A stretch of DNA of 64,000 nucleotides from Saccharomyces mikatae IFO 1815 (Eukaryota > Ascomycota > Saccharomycetes > Saccharomycetales > Saccharomycetaceae), in NCBI RefSeq assembly GCF_947241705.1, contig NC_079268.1, positions 248,001 through 312,000 on the forward strand, given 5' to 3'. The position numbers and the translations under genes were made by a program. Below the pieces are notes generated by a model. The model saw only the letters and a program-made list of their open reading frames with translations. It was not told the DNA's origin and did not search any database. Below, one piece after another: positions 1 through 9,288 of the stretch (the stretch's first letter is position 1; each line of letters opens with the position of its first letter).

Positions 1-2
1 TG

Positions 3-1373
3 CTTGAATCTTTCAGTTATGATGGCAATCCCTTTCTCTTCGTTTTACTGTTAATTCCTCGGATAATTAATAGGTTGTCGGCCACAATATTCACGTTCTT
101 TTGCACTCTTTTATCTTTGCATTCGGTAAGCGGTGGTAGTCACTCAGGAAAGCCCAAGATCTCCAAAGTTCCAAAGACACCCACTAGAGAAACGCATATT
201 CCGCTTGCTGAAATACTGGGTGACACTAAGGACAAAGATGCATTTTGCCAGCTGAAAAGCTTTGAACCGGAAATCCCCTTCAATGAAGCGTTGCGTATCG
301 CAAAAGAGGAATTTAAGTTTATGTTGCTCATCCTAGTAGGTGACACCTACGACACCGATACCGACGCCATAGACGTTAATTCAAAGTTACTATTAGAAAA
401 GATCTTGTTAAACAAAAAGACGTTACAGTACCTGCGTAAGATTGATAACGACCTTATCATTTACTTGAAATGCGTACATGAGTTGGAACCTTGGTTAATT
501 GCTCGACAGCTAGGTGTAAGGAATACGCCGGAGATCTTCCTCATTGCCAACGTTGCTAACAGGATAGCCCATTCAGAGACGGTGCCTTCACAGAGACTCT
601 CTGTTCTCGCCAAGTTAAAAGTCAATTCGTTGAATAAATTCTTGCAGTCGTTGACGAACGCGGTGGATAGGTACAGTCCAGAATTAGTTGTTAACAAAAC
701 TGAAATGCACGAGCTACGCATGTCAAGAGAAATAAAGAAACTACAGGAAGATGCATACAAAAAGTCGTTAGAGATGGACAAGGTCAAAGCCGTGGAAAGG
801 GAAAAAAGCCTGAAGCTTGCTCAAGATTTAAAATTAAACTCAACTAATCACCACTTAAACTGGTTAAAAGCTTGCATCGATGAACTTCAACCATTGGATA
901 CAACGGGAAAGCAATCTACTCTGCAGTTCAGGACTTCCAGTGGCAAAAGATTCATTAAGAAGTATCCCTCCATGACCACGCTCTACCAAATCTACCAATC
1001 TATCGGATGCCACATATACCTCGAGGTATACTCTAGTGACCGTGCCGAGTGGTCCACCGCCCTTCAGGAGAGAATCGAACAGCTCTCTACAGACGATAAT
1101 GTGCTTTGCTTCAAAGAAGGACAACTCGATGTAGGTTCTACCACTAGTATAGAAGAGCTTAGTGACATCATCAACTACGAGATCGCTTCTTTCGATATTG
1201 GGCAAAGTAAACTCGAATTCGACTTCGAATTGGTATCTCCTTTCCCTAAATATGCCGTACATCCCGATGAACAGACTTCGGTAGACCAAGTGCCTCAGCT
1301 ATGGCCAAATGGCAGTCTTTTAGTAGAAGCTCTTGTTGAGGAGGATGAAGAAGATGAAGAAGATGAAGAGTAA
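3..1373 (+). CDS. UBX2: UBX2, ER membrane UBX-domain protein (5' partial)
   Basis: Ubx2 recruits the Cdc48 ATPase to the ER membrane for ER-associated degradation. It also acts at the mitochondrial import channel and lipid droplets. The frame is open from base 3, so the window edge removes the N-terminus: about 456 residues remain of a protein near 584, and the UBA-like domain is missing. The visible part begins with the hydrophobic hairpin (NPFLFVLLLIPR to FCTLLSLHS), then a thioredoxin-like UAS region, a charged coiled coil around bases 700-840, and a C-terminal UBX domain (from about base 910, TLQFRTSSGKRF, to PFPKYAVHP). It ends in an acidic DEEDEEDEE tail. An apparent start at base 75 is TTG and is not the real start. 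Identification rests on the UBX domain, membrane hairpin and synteny with ERV25. Confidence 0.95.
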   Translation, partial: LESFSYDGNPFLFVLLLIPRIINRLSATIFTFFCTLLSLHSVSGGSHSGKPKISKVPKTPTRETHIPLAEILGDTKDKDAFCQLKSFEPEIPFNEALRIAKEEFKFMLLILVGDTYDTDTDAIDVNSKLLLEKILLNKKTLQYLRKIDNDLIIYLKCVHELEPWLIARQLGVRNTPEIFLIANVANRIAHSETVPSQRLSVLAKLKVNSLNKFLQSLTNAVDRYSPELVVNKTEMHELRMSREIKKLQEDAYKKSLEMDKVKAVEREKSLKLAQDLKLNSTNHHLNWLKACIDELQPLDTTGKQSTLQFRTSSGKRFIKKYPSMTTLYQIYQSIGCHIYLEVYSSDRAEWSTALQERIEQLSTDDNVLCFKEGQLDVGSTTSIEELSDIINYEIASFDIGQSKLEFDFELVSPFPKYAVHPDEQTSVDQVPQLWPNGSLLVEALVEEDEEDEEDEE

Positions 1374-1580
1374 TAATGAAATAAATCTCGTAAAAAACGA
1401 CAAACGCGTACAAAGAGCTCCCGAGGTTTACTTTTTTTCATTTCTTGTCTTTACTCTTTCGTCTCCCTAATGATTTTGGTCGACTGTTAGCTGTTACGTG
1501 TTATATGTCTGTTTAACAGCTGGGGGCTACGTTTATATTTGTATAACTCAGTTGATCCCATAAAGAAAAAGCAAAAAAGG

Positions 1581-2216
1581 ATGCAGATGTTACAGTTTTG
1601 GTTGGCAGCTTTAATCTCTTTAGTGGTGACCGTACAGGGTTTACATTTGGACATTGCAGCATCTACAACCCCGGAACCAGTTTGTATTCGTGATTTCGTC
1701 AGCGAAGGTCAATTGGTCGTTGTGGACGTCCACTCAGATGGTTCTGTTGGTGATGGACAAAAGTTAAATCTTGTTGTTCGTGATTCTGTTGGAAATGAGT
1801 ATCGTAGAAAGAGGGATTTTGCAGGTGACGTTCGTGTTGCGTTTACTGCCCCATCTTCTACAGCCTTCGACGTTTGCTTCGAAAATGAGGCCCAGTATCG
1901 CGGTCGTTCTTTGAGCAGGGCCATCGAATTGGACATTGAGAGCGGTGCCGAAGCTCGTGATTGGAATAAGATCAGCGCTAATGAGAAGTTAAAGCCTATA
2001 GAAGTTGAGTTGCGCAGAGTGGAGGAAATCACTGACGAAATTGTTGACGAATTACACTACTTGAAAAACAGAGAGGAAAGATTAAGAGACACTAATGAGT
2101 CTACCAACAGAAGAGTAAGAAACTTTTCCATCTTGGTTATCATTGTCTTATCCTCGCTAGGTGCTTGGCAGGTCAACTATTTGAAGAACTACTTCAAAAC
2201 AAAACATATAATTTAA
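1581..2216 (+). CDS. ERV25: ERV25, p24-family COPII vesicle cargo protein
   Basis: Erv25 is a type I membrane protein of the p24 family. It works with Emp24 in ER-to-Golgi COPII vesicles and helps sort GPI-anchored and other cargo. The 211-residue protein has an N-terminal signal peptide ([16 protein letters not shown]), a GOLD domain with paired cysteines (PVCIRDF and FDVCFEN), a coiled-coil region ([17 protein letters not shown]), one transmembrane helix ([15 protein letters not shown]) and a short cytosolic tail. The tail ends KTKHII and carries the aromatic and basic COPI/COPII sorting signals typical of the family. The frame is open upstream to 1539 but starts there on TTG. The ATG at 1581 gives the usual family length and puts the signal peptide at the N-terminus. 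Confidence 0.97.
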   Translation: MQMLQFWLAALISLVVTVQGLHLDIAASTTPEPVCIRDFVSEGQLVVVDVHSDGSVGDGQKLNLVVRDSVGNEYRRKRDFAGDVRVAFTAPSSTAFDVCFENEAQYRGRSLSRAIELDIESGAEARDWNKISANEKLKPIEVELRRVEEITDEIVDELHYLKNREERLRDTNESTNRRVRNFSILVIIVLSSLGAWQVNYLKNYFKTKHII

Positions 2217-2365
2217 GCAAAAAGGAGAGGAACACTTCACGCATTTGTGTACTAAATCATCCTATAATCGCATATGTATTCAGCTATTTTTACATGTGTA
2301 CATATATAAATAGATCCTAAAATACGAAATGGAGAAGGAAGATATTTTGATATGGCTTTGCCCGT

Positions 2366-2899
2366 TTACATCTTTAAATATCCTAATTTTCCCAGTACAC
2401 AACCAAAGTCTAAATATGTCATGAAAAGCCTCTTGCCATCGGTAGCACAACTGATCATTTCAATAGTCCCTGCGCTCTGGTCCGTCCCGATGAGGTTGGA
2501 GATTTTTTGTAGATCTTTTACACTTAGTACATGATCTCTTAACTCTACACGCGGAAATTCAACGTCTCTGCCGCAGTTTCTAATGAGCATCGACCACAGA
2601 TCATCTATTACTGCTAAATTATTCATTAGTATCAATAACTGACATGTACGTCGTACCAGTTTCGTAAAATCTATTACGTCAGTACCCTCAATAATAACAT
2701 CTTCATTTCTCACCAGTTTGCAAATTGTGGGCTCTAGTTGTAAATCCTGAAAGAATCTTGGCAGTTCATTAACGGTCATATCGTGATCCAAGCTGGACTC
2801 CGCATACTTTTCTAGTATTTCATCTTCTACTTCACTGGGTACTTTGGGATTTTCAAATAACTCTACCCTCTCATAACTAATACTACTGGATTTACTCAT
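2366..2899 (-). CDS. RAD33: RAD33, nucleotide excision repair factor
   Basis: Rad33 binds the Rad4-Rad23 (and Rad34) damage-recognition complex and stimulates nucleotide excision repair. It is a centrin-like, EF-hand-derived small protein. The ATG at 2899 (MSKSSSISYERVELF) gives 177 residues, the S. cerevisiae length. The frame runs 10 codons further upstream only through a TTG. The sequence is acidic and helical, with the DLDHDMTVNELPRFF-like first half and a C-terminal TDGKRLFMTYLDF segment that resembles a degenerate EF-hand pair. It converges with ERV25 (150 bp between stops) and is divergent from SPT5, 242 bp away. Assignment rests on sequence recognition and gene order. Confidence 0.95.
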   Translation of the reverse strand: MSKSSSISYERVELFENPKVPSEVEDEILEKYAESSLDHDMTVNELPRFFQDLQLEPTICKLVRNEDVIIEGTDVIDFTKLVRRTCQLLILMNNLAVIDDLWSMLIRNCGRDVEFPRVELRDHVLSVKDLQKISNLIGTDQSAGTIEMISCATDGKRLFMTYLDFGCVLGKLGYLKM

Positions 2900-3141
2900 T
2901 ACAATTGAATTTAGAAGTCCTAAAGCCAAAAGGTCTTGTTAATGGTGATGTTTGCCATTACAATAATGGCAAAGGCAAAATATTATATATTTCATACTTG
3001 AACCTTTGGAGTGACCCGCCTGATGTGCGACAAATAGAAAAAATTTAGATGGAAATATTCAAAGATTGGTACCACTAACGAGAATCACTTCCATAAGTAG
3101 CTGAGAGTAGAAGGAGAAAACGAACGGGTGTTGTGAAAATC

Positions 3142-6100
3142 ATGAGTGACAACTCGGACACGAACGTGAACATGCAGGACCATGATCAACAAGTTGCAGA
3201 TTCTGTGGTCGTTCCGCAGCCAACTGCCACTAAAGATGAGAATACTAATAACGACGATGCTGTTGACAGTAGCACTGCCATTGCAACAGGAAGCAAAGAA
3301 CATGTAGAAAGTACGAGCAACATTTCCCTCCCAGATAATGAAAAAGAAGAAAAAGTTGAGTCTCAGCAACCCAACAATAGCGTAGAAACAGTAGCCCCAG
3401 AGCGGGCGTCATCTAGCGATAAGTCTGCTTCTTCCATGTCTGCCACAGATAGTGCGTCAGAGACCCCAAACCCAGGTTCATCAGAAACAAATGAAACGGT
3501 CAAGGAGGAAGAGACCTCTGATGAAAGGAAGAGACCTCGGGAGGAGGAAGTCAAGAACAGCGATGGCAATAACAAAGATGATGAAGACGATGATGACGAC
3601 GATGATGATGATGATGACGATGAGGACGATGATGAAGCCCCAACTAAGAGGCGTCGTCAGGAGAGGAACAGATTCCTGGATATCGAAGCTGAGGTTAGTG
3701 ATGATGAAGATGAAGATGAAGATGAAGAGGATTCAGAGTTGGTTCGTGAGGGTTTTATTACCCATGGTGATGATGAAGATGATGAACCAAATACTCCCAG
3801 TGCAAGAAGAGACGATAGGTTACATAGACAACTTGACCAAGATTTGAACAAGAGTTCAGAAGAAGATGCTCAAAGATTAGCGAAAGAATTGAGGGAACGT
3901 TACGGTAGAAGTAGTTCCAAGCAATATCGTGCTGCTGCGCAAGATGGTTACGTGCCACAAAGGTTTCTTTTGCCAAGTGTTGATACGGCTACCATTTGGG
4001 GTGTACGCTGTAGGCCAGGCAAAGAAAAGGAATTGATTCGTAAATTACTGAAAAAGAAGTTCAATTTGGATAGAGCCATGGGTAAAAAAAAGCTAAAAAT
4101 TTTATCTATTTTCCAAAGAGATAATTATACAGGAAGAATATATATTGAAGCTCCTAAACAATCTGTTATCGAAAAATTTTGCAATGGTGTTCCAGATATT
4201 TACATTTCTCAAAAATTGCTAATTCCAGTTCAAGAATTACCTTTGTTATTAAAACCAAATAAATCTGATGACGTTACATTGGAAGAAGGAAGTTATGTAC
4301 GTATTAAGAGGGGTATTTACAAAGGCGATTTAGCGATGGTTGACCAAATTAGTGAGAATAACTTAGAAGTTATGCTGAAAATTGTTCCTCGTTTAGATTA
4401 TGGTAAATTTGACGAAATTGACCCAACTACCCAGCAACGTAAATCTAGAAGACCCACATTTGCTCATAGGGCTCCACCACAACTGTTCAATCCAACAATG
4501 GCTTTGAGATTAGATCAAGCTAATCTTTACAAAAGAGATGATCGTCACTTTACTTATAAGAATGAAGATTATATCGATGGCTATTTATACAAGTCTTTCA
4601 GAATCCAACATGTAGAAACCAAAAATATTCAGCCCACCGTAGAAGAATTGGCAAGGTTTGGCTCGAAAGAGGGCGCGATGGATCTAACATCAGTCTCTCA
4701 GTCAATAAAGAAGGCTCAAGCTGCGAAGGTTACTTTTCAACCAGGCGATCGTATCGAAGTTCTAAACGGTGAACAACGTGGTTCTAAAGGTATCGTAACA
4801 AGAACTACAAAGGATATCGCCACTATCAAACTTAATGGTTTCACGACTCCTCTGGAATTTCCTATCTCCACTTTAAGAAAAATTTTTGAACCTGGTGATC
4901 ATGTTACTGTCATCAATGGTGAACATCAAGGTGATGCTGGTTTAGTTCTTATGGTAGAACAGGGCCAAGTAACCTTTATGTCAACTCAAACAAGTAGAGA
5001 AGTTACCATTACAGCAAACAATCTATCTAAGTCTATTGACACTACGGCTACATCAAGCGAATATGCATTGCACGATATAGTGGAATTGAGTGCTAAGAAT
5101 GTCGCGTGTATTATTCAGGCTGGACACGATATCTTCAAGGTTATTGATGAAACAGGTAAAGTGTCGACGATTACCAAGGGCTCTATCCTGAGCAAAATAA
5201 ACACTGCCCGTGCACGAGTTTCTAGTGTTGATGCAAATGGTAACGAAATTAAAATTGGTGATACGATAGTAGAAAAAGTAGGCTCTCGTAGGGAAGGCCA
5301 AGTACTATACATACAAACGCAACAAATTTTCGTTGTCTCGAAGAAGATTGTTGAAAATGCCGGGGTTTTTGTTGTTAATCCTAGTAACGTTGAAGCTGTA
5401 GCGTCTAAGGATAATATGCTAAGTAACAAAATGGATCTAAGCAAAATGAATCCGGAAATCATTTCTAAAATGGGACCTCCATCTTCTAAAACGTTCCAAC
5501 AACCTATTCAATCAAGAGGAGGTCGTGAAGTGGCCCTTGGTAAAACAGTTAGAATTCGCTCCGCAGGTTATAAAGGTCAATTAGGTATTGTGAAAGATGT
5601 GAATGGTGATAAAGCTACCGTCGAATTGCATTCCAAGAATAAACATATTACAATTGATAAACATAAACTAACATATTATAACCGTGAAGGTGGTGAAGGT
5701 ATTACGTACGATGAATTGGTTAATAGACGTGGTAGAGTTCCACAGGCCAGGATGGGTCCAAGTTATGTTAGTGCGCCAAGAAATATGGCTACTGGTGGTA
5801 TTGCTGCAGGTGCTGCTTCTAACTCTCCAGGTCTTGGCGGTGGTATGACACCAGGATGGAGTTCGTTTGATGGTGGTAAAACTCCAGCTGTAAATGCGCA
5901 TGGTGGCTCAGGTGGTGGTGGCGTCTCTTCATGGGGCGGTGCTTCCACATGGGGTGGCCAAGGTAATGGAGGTGCTTCCGCTTGGGGAGGTGCTGGTGGT
6001 GGTGCCTCAGCTTGGGGCGGCCAAGGCACAGGCGCTACTTCCACTTGGGGTGGTGCTTCAGCCTGGGGCAACAAATCAAGTTGGGGCGGTGCTTCCACTT

Positions 6101-6327
6101 GGGCTTCAGGCGGTGAATCTAACGGTGCCATGTCTACTTGGGGTGGTACCGGCGACAAATCAGCTTACGGTGGGGCTTCCACTTGGGGAGGTAACAACAA
6201 TAATAAGAGTACAAGAGATGGTGGAGCTTCTGCTTGGGGTAACCAAGATGATGGAAATAGATCTGCTTGGAACAATCAAGGAAATAAGTCTAACTATGGT
6301 GGTAATAGTACTTGGGGAGGTCATTAA
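3142..6327 (+). CDS. SPT5: SPT5, DSIF transcription elongation factor subunit
   Basis: Spt5 pairs with Spt4 to form DSIF, the universally conserved RNA polymerase I/II elongation factor, and couples elongation to capping and mRNA processing. The 1061-residue protein starts at ATG 3142; the frame extends 3 codons upstream only on GTG. In order it has an acidic N-terminus with poly-Asp around residues 150-165 and a second acidic run near 195. An NGN domain starts near residue 270 (ATIWGVRCRPGKEKE). Several KOW domains follow (for example GSYVRIKRGIYKGDLAMV, PGDRIEVLNGEQRG, PGDHVTVINGEHQG, GKTVRIRSAGYKGQLG). The C-terminal region is Gly/Ser/Trp-rich with S-T/A-W-G-G repeats, the target of Bur1 phosphorylation. 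The acidic N-terminus is the part most diverged from S. cerevisiae, while the KOW core looks nearly invariant. Confidence 0.98.
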   Translation: MSDNSDTNVNMQDHDQQVADSVVVPQPTATKDENTNNDDAVDSSTAIATGSKEHVESTSNISLPDNEKEEKVESQQPNNSVETVAPERASSSDKSASSMSATDSASETPNPGSSETNETVKEEETSDERKRPREEEVKNSDGNNKDDEDDDDDDDDDDDDEDDDEAPTKRRRQERNRFLDIEAEVSDDEDEDEDEEDSELVREGFITHGDDEDDEPNTPSARRDDRLHRQLDQDLNKSSEEDAQRLAKELRERYGRSSSKQYRAAAQDGYVPQRFLLPSVDTATIWGVRCRPGKEKELIRKLLKKKFNLDRAMGKKKLKILSIFQRDNYTGRIYIEAPKQSVIEKFCNGVPDIYISQKLLIPVQELPLLLKPNKSDDVTLEEGSYVRIKRGIYKGDLAMVDQISENNLEVMLKIVPRLDYGKFDEIDPTTQQRKSRRPTFAHRAPPQLFNPTMALRLDQANLYKRDDRHFTYKNEDYIDGYLYKSFRIQHVETKNIQPTVEELARFGSKEGAMDLTSVSQSIKKAQAAKVTFQPGDRIEVLNGEQRGSKGIVTRTTKDIATIKLNGFTTPLEFPISTLRKIFEPGDHVTVINGEHQGDAGLVLMVEQGQVTFMSTQTSREVTITANNLSKSIDTTATSSEYALHDIVELSAKNVACIIQAGHDIFKVIDETGKVSTITKGSILSKINTARARVSSVDANGNEIKIGDTIVEKVGSRREGQVLYIQTQQIFVVSKKIVENAGVFVVNPSNVEAVASKDNMLSNKMDLSKMNPEIISKMGPPSSKTFQQPIQSRGGREVALGKTVRIRSAGYKGQLGIVKDVNGDKATVELHSKNKHITIDKHKLTYYNREGGEGITYDELVNRRGRVPQARMGPSYVSAPRNMATGGIAAGAASNSPGLGGGMTPGWSSFDGGKTPAVNAHGGSGGGGVSSWGGASTWGGQGNGGASAWGGAGGGASAWGGQGTGATSTWGGASAWGNKSSWGGASTWASGGESNGAMSTWGGTGDKSAYGGASTWGGNNNNKSTRDGGASAWGNQDDGNRSAWNNQGNKSNYGGNSTWGGH

Positions 6328-6771
6328 CTACTGAAAGGAGAAACCAATATCATCCAAGAAGAAATCAACAAAAAAAAAAAAAGACTTTAGTATTATCGTA
6401 TTAATAGGAATAGTAATAAAGATTTCAGTGTTTCGATGACATACTGGATCTCTATTTTTGTTTTCATTTATGTTTGCATTTGTATGTCGTAAGTTTTCCC
6501 TGATTCTAACTTTTAAGTATATGTATGTATGTATACATATCTGTCTTTGCATATCTGAATGAAATATCAACTGTATTAGGAGCAAGTTGATTATTGTAAT
6601 GTATTTTTTAATAACCTCTATTTCACTGACGATATTCTTTTAGTTTAAATCGTATATAAAAAAGTACGTATTTATCTATATACTTATTTACAGGATGTAT
6701 GAAAGAAATGCACAATATCTGTACATGAGATGGTTCTTTGCCTGTTAGAGCTCATACGTATTCATTTTTTT
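6328..6771. other. Intergenic SPT5-MRPL39 (convergent)
   Basis: This is a 444-bp 3'-3' spacer between convergent genes. It contains a poly(A) run near 6370-6382, TATGTA/TACATA stretches near 6520-6540 typical of yeast 3'-end signals, and no ORF I would defend. Confidence 0.7.
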
Positions 6772-7294
<523 letters not shown>

Positions 7295-8446
7295 CTATTG
7301 AGTCTCCTCCTTAGAAGTGCTCGAGGAGGTTTCTGGCTCTTCCGGCTTCTTAGCAACGAACAGCATCATTGGAGTGAATAACTTGGATCTACCACCAGCA
7401 ACTAAACCAACTGCAGCATTTTCTAGAGCAGCAGTAACTTCTTTGGAACCTTCTGGAGCTAGACCTAATTTTTCCATGACAGTAACCATTGCTGTAGTAA
7501 ATTGTCTACCCAAGTAAGAAGTTCTGAAGAATGTGGCTAAATTAGCTAGATTTTGAACATACTTCCATTCACCGGTCAATGGATAATACCAAGGAATTTC
7601 ATCATCATTATCTGCCAAATCTTCACTAACAAGGACTTCGAAACCACAGTTCTTCAAGGCTTTTCTAGCCACGTCGACATGGAACATCTTGGGGATACCA
7701 TCACCTAGTTCAATTTCGTAAGCGATCTTCCTATGTTCAGGATTATTTTCGTCGTATTTATCAGTCATTACCCATTCGTAAACAGCAAATGTACCACCTG
7801 GTTTTAAGACCTTGTAAATTTCGCTGTATACACCTTCTAATTTTGGAGCGTGACATGTGGCTTCAATGGCGTAAACCTTGTCGAAAGTGTTTTCTTCGAA
7901 ATCCATATGCATAAAGTCACCTTTAACAAAATCCATTTGGTCACTTAAGTTGTATTTCTTAGCGTAATACTTGGCTTTTGCAATTTGATAATCGTTATTA
8001 TTTAGACCGATGACGTTACAGCCGGTAAATCTTGCAATCTCCCTTGCTGGGCCCCCAACACCACAACCAACATCAAGAACCAAATCGTCCTTTTGAATGC
8101 CGGCTTTGTAAGCTAGGTAATGCTCATGTCTTGCTATCGAGGCAGCAAAACTTTCTCCTTTATAAAATCTGCTAAAATGGAAAGAAGAGCCCCAACCATA
8201 CTCGTAAAAATCTGTAACGACGTTGTAATAAGAATGCGTAGCTTCATTGTAGTCCTCAAGACGACGTTCTTCGGCATCTTTATCAGTCTTACCATCCCAA
8301 TTTCTCAAATACTTCTGAACAGCTTCCTTTTGAGCGGAGTTGTTCTTTGACATCAAGGCGCTCAACCCTGTCTTTTTGCCGATGTCATCACCATGTAATT
8401 CCCTAGTGAACTGAGCCTGTCTTTTCCTCAATTCTGTTTTACTCAT
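7295..8446 (-). CDS. ERG6: ERG6, sterol C-24 methyltransferase
   Basis: Erg6 transfers a methyl group from S-adenosylmethionine to C-24 of zymosterol, giving fecosterol in ergosterol synthesis. It localises to lipid droplets and the ER. The protein has 383 residues, the family length, and starts at ATG 8446. SAM-binding motif I is [16 protein letters not shown] (about residue 125). The sterol methyltransferase signatures [14 protein letters not shown] and [18 protein letters not shown] are present, and the C-terminal SMT domain carries [21 protein letters not shown]. It diverges from YAP1, and the shared 842-bp intergenic region contains a sterol-response-like motif. Nothing is truncated or missing. 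Confidence 0.98.
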   Translation of the reverse strand: MSKTELRKRQAQFTRELHGDDIGKKTGLSALMSKNNSAQKEAVQKYLRNWDGKTDKDAEERRLEDYNEATHSYYNVVTDFYEYGWGSSFHFSRFYKGESFAASIARHEHYLAYKAGIQKDDLVLDVGCGVGGPAREIARFTGCNVIGLNNNDYQIAKAKYYAKKYNLSDQMDFVKGDFMHMDFEENTFDKVYAIEATCHAPKLEGVYSEIYKVLKPGGTFAVYEWVMTDKYDENNPEHRKIAYEIELGDGIPKMFHVDVARKALKNCGFEVLVSEDLADNDDEIPWYYPLTGEWKYVQNLANLATFFRTSYLGRQFTTAMVTVMEKLGLAPEGSKEVTAALENAAVGLVAGGRSKLFTPMMLFVAKKPEEPETSSSTSKEETQ

Positions 8447-9288
8447 CTTATGCTATTATTATAATATTTATACTCTTACTATTCTTTTGATTACCTAAAA
8501 TTCAAGTCAGAAGAAAAGCAGATAAAGGAAAATTCCTAGTGAAAAATTACGGCTTATAAATTACAAAGAGAAAAGAGAACGAGAGAGCAACAAAGGGATA
8601 GAAAAAACACTCGAACTATATAAAAAGGAGCGACGAAGTTATCGGGAGCAAGTATTGGAGATTCCTCATCAATCTTCGCATAACATGCATCCTTCGTAAG
8701 GCGATAAAAATGGAGTTTAGCGTGAAGAGGAAATGAAGCACACTGCCAGTGGATAATACACTAGTTGCCTCTCTCTTGCTCTCACCTCTCGAGGACTTCT
8801 GTTGTTGTATTTATCGGAAACGGCAGTAAACGACGCCCAAAATTGAAAAAAGAGTGTGGGAACGAGTGCCTTATACGAGATCGGGGCTTGGTTCTAGCCC
8901 TTATCCTATTTTAATTAAACCTATAACCTTCTCTTGAAATTAGTAACAAGACCTATCATTTTATTATGGCAGCCCTACGCTTACAAAATGTGGGTAATCT
9001 TTAAGGCCCGCCAAGGCCGCTCCTTTGTCATGGGGAACAATAAATCCTCCGATGAAGAGCAAGTGGGTGGCAACTAATGTATGAGTATGATTCTGAAGAC
9101 ATATGTAAACAGTATTCTTCTGTATATTGGTTGAACACAGCGACTCTAGGAAATATATAGGATTGGTTTTTAGGTTTGTTTCCTGAGGCCTTATTGACTT
9201 GCACGTGAAAAGGAGCAGTTTTTAGTTCATTTAAGGGAAGTATTTGCCACCCAAGAAGCAGTAGTTAAGAAAATTTGTTTGTTGAATA
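8447..9288. other. Divergent ERG6-YAP1 promoter region
   Basis: This is 842 bp between two divergent genes. It contains a candidate sterol regulatory element (8872-8878), a TATAAAAAGG-type element near 8618-8628 and AT-rich stretches. No ATG lies in the 183 bp immediately before the YAP1 start, and the nearest upstream ATG (9103) is followed directly by TAA. No RNA gene was recognised. Confidence 0.7.
8872..8878 (-). promoter_or_regulatory. Candidate Upc2/Ecm22 sterol regulatory element upstream of ERG6
   Basis: The plus strand reads TATACGA, the exact reverse complement of the TCGTATA core bound by the zinc-cluster activators Upc2 and Ecm22 in many ERG promoters. It lies about 430 bp upstream of the ERG6 ATG. 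The motif match is seen directly; its function here is inferred. Confidence 0.5.

Noticed and set aside
3452-3847. 131-codon plus-strand frame rich in Met within SPT5
   Set aside because: It is a +1 shadow of the acidic GAT/GAC repeats of SPT5.
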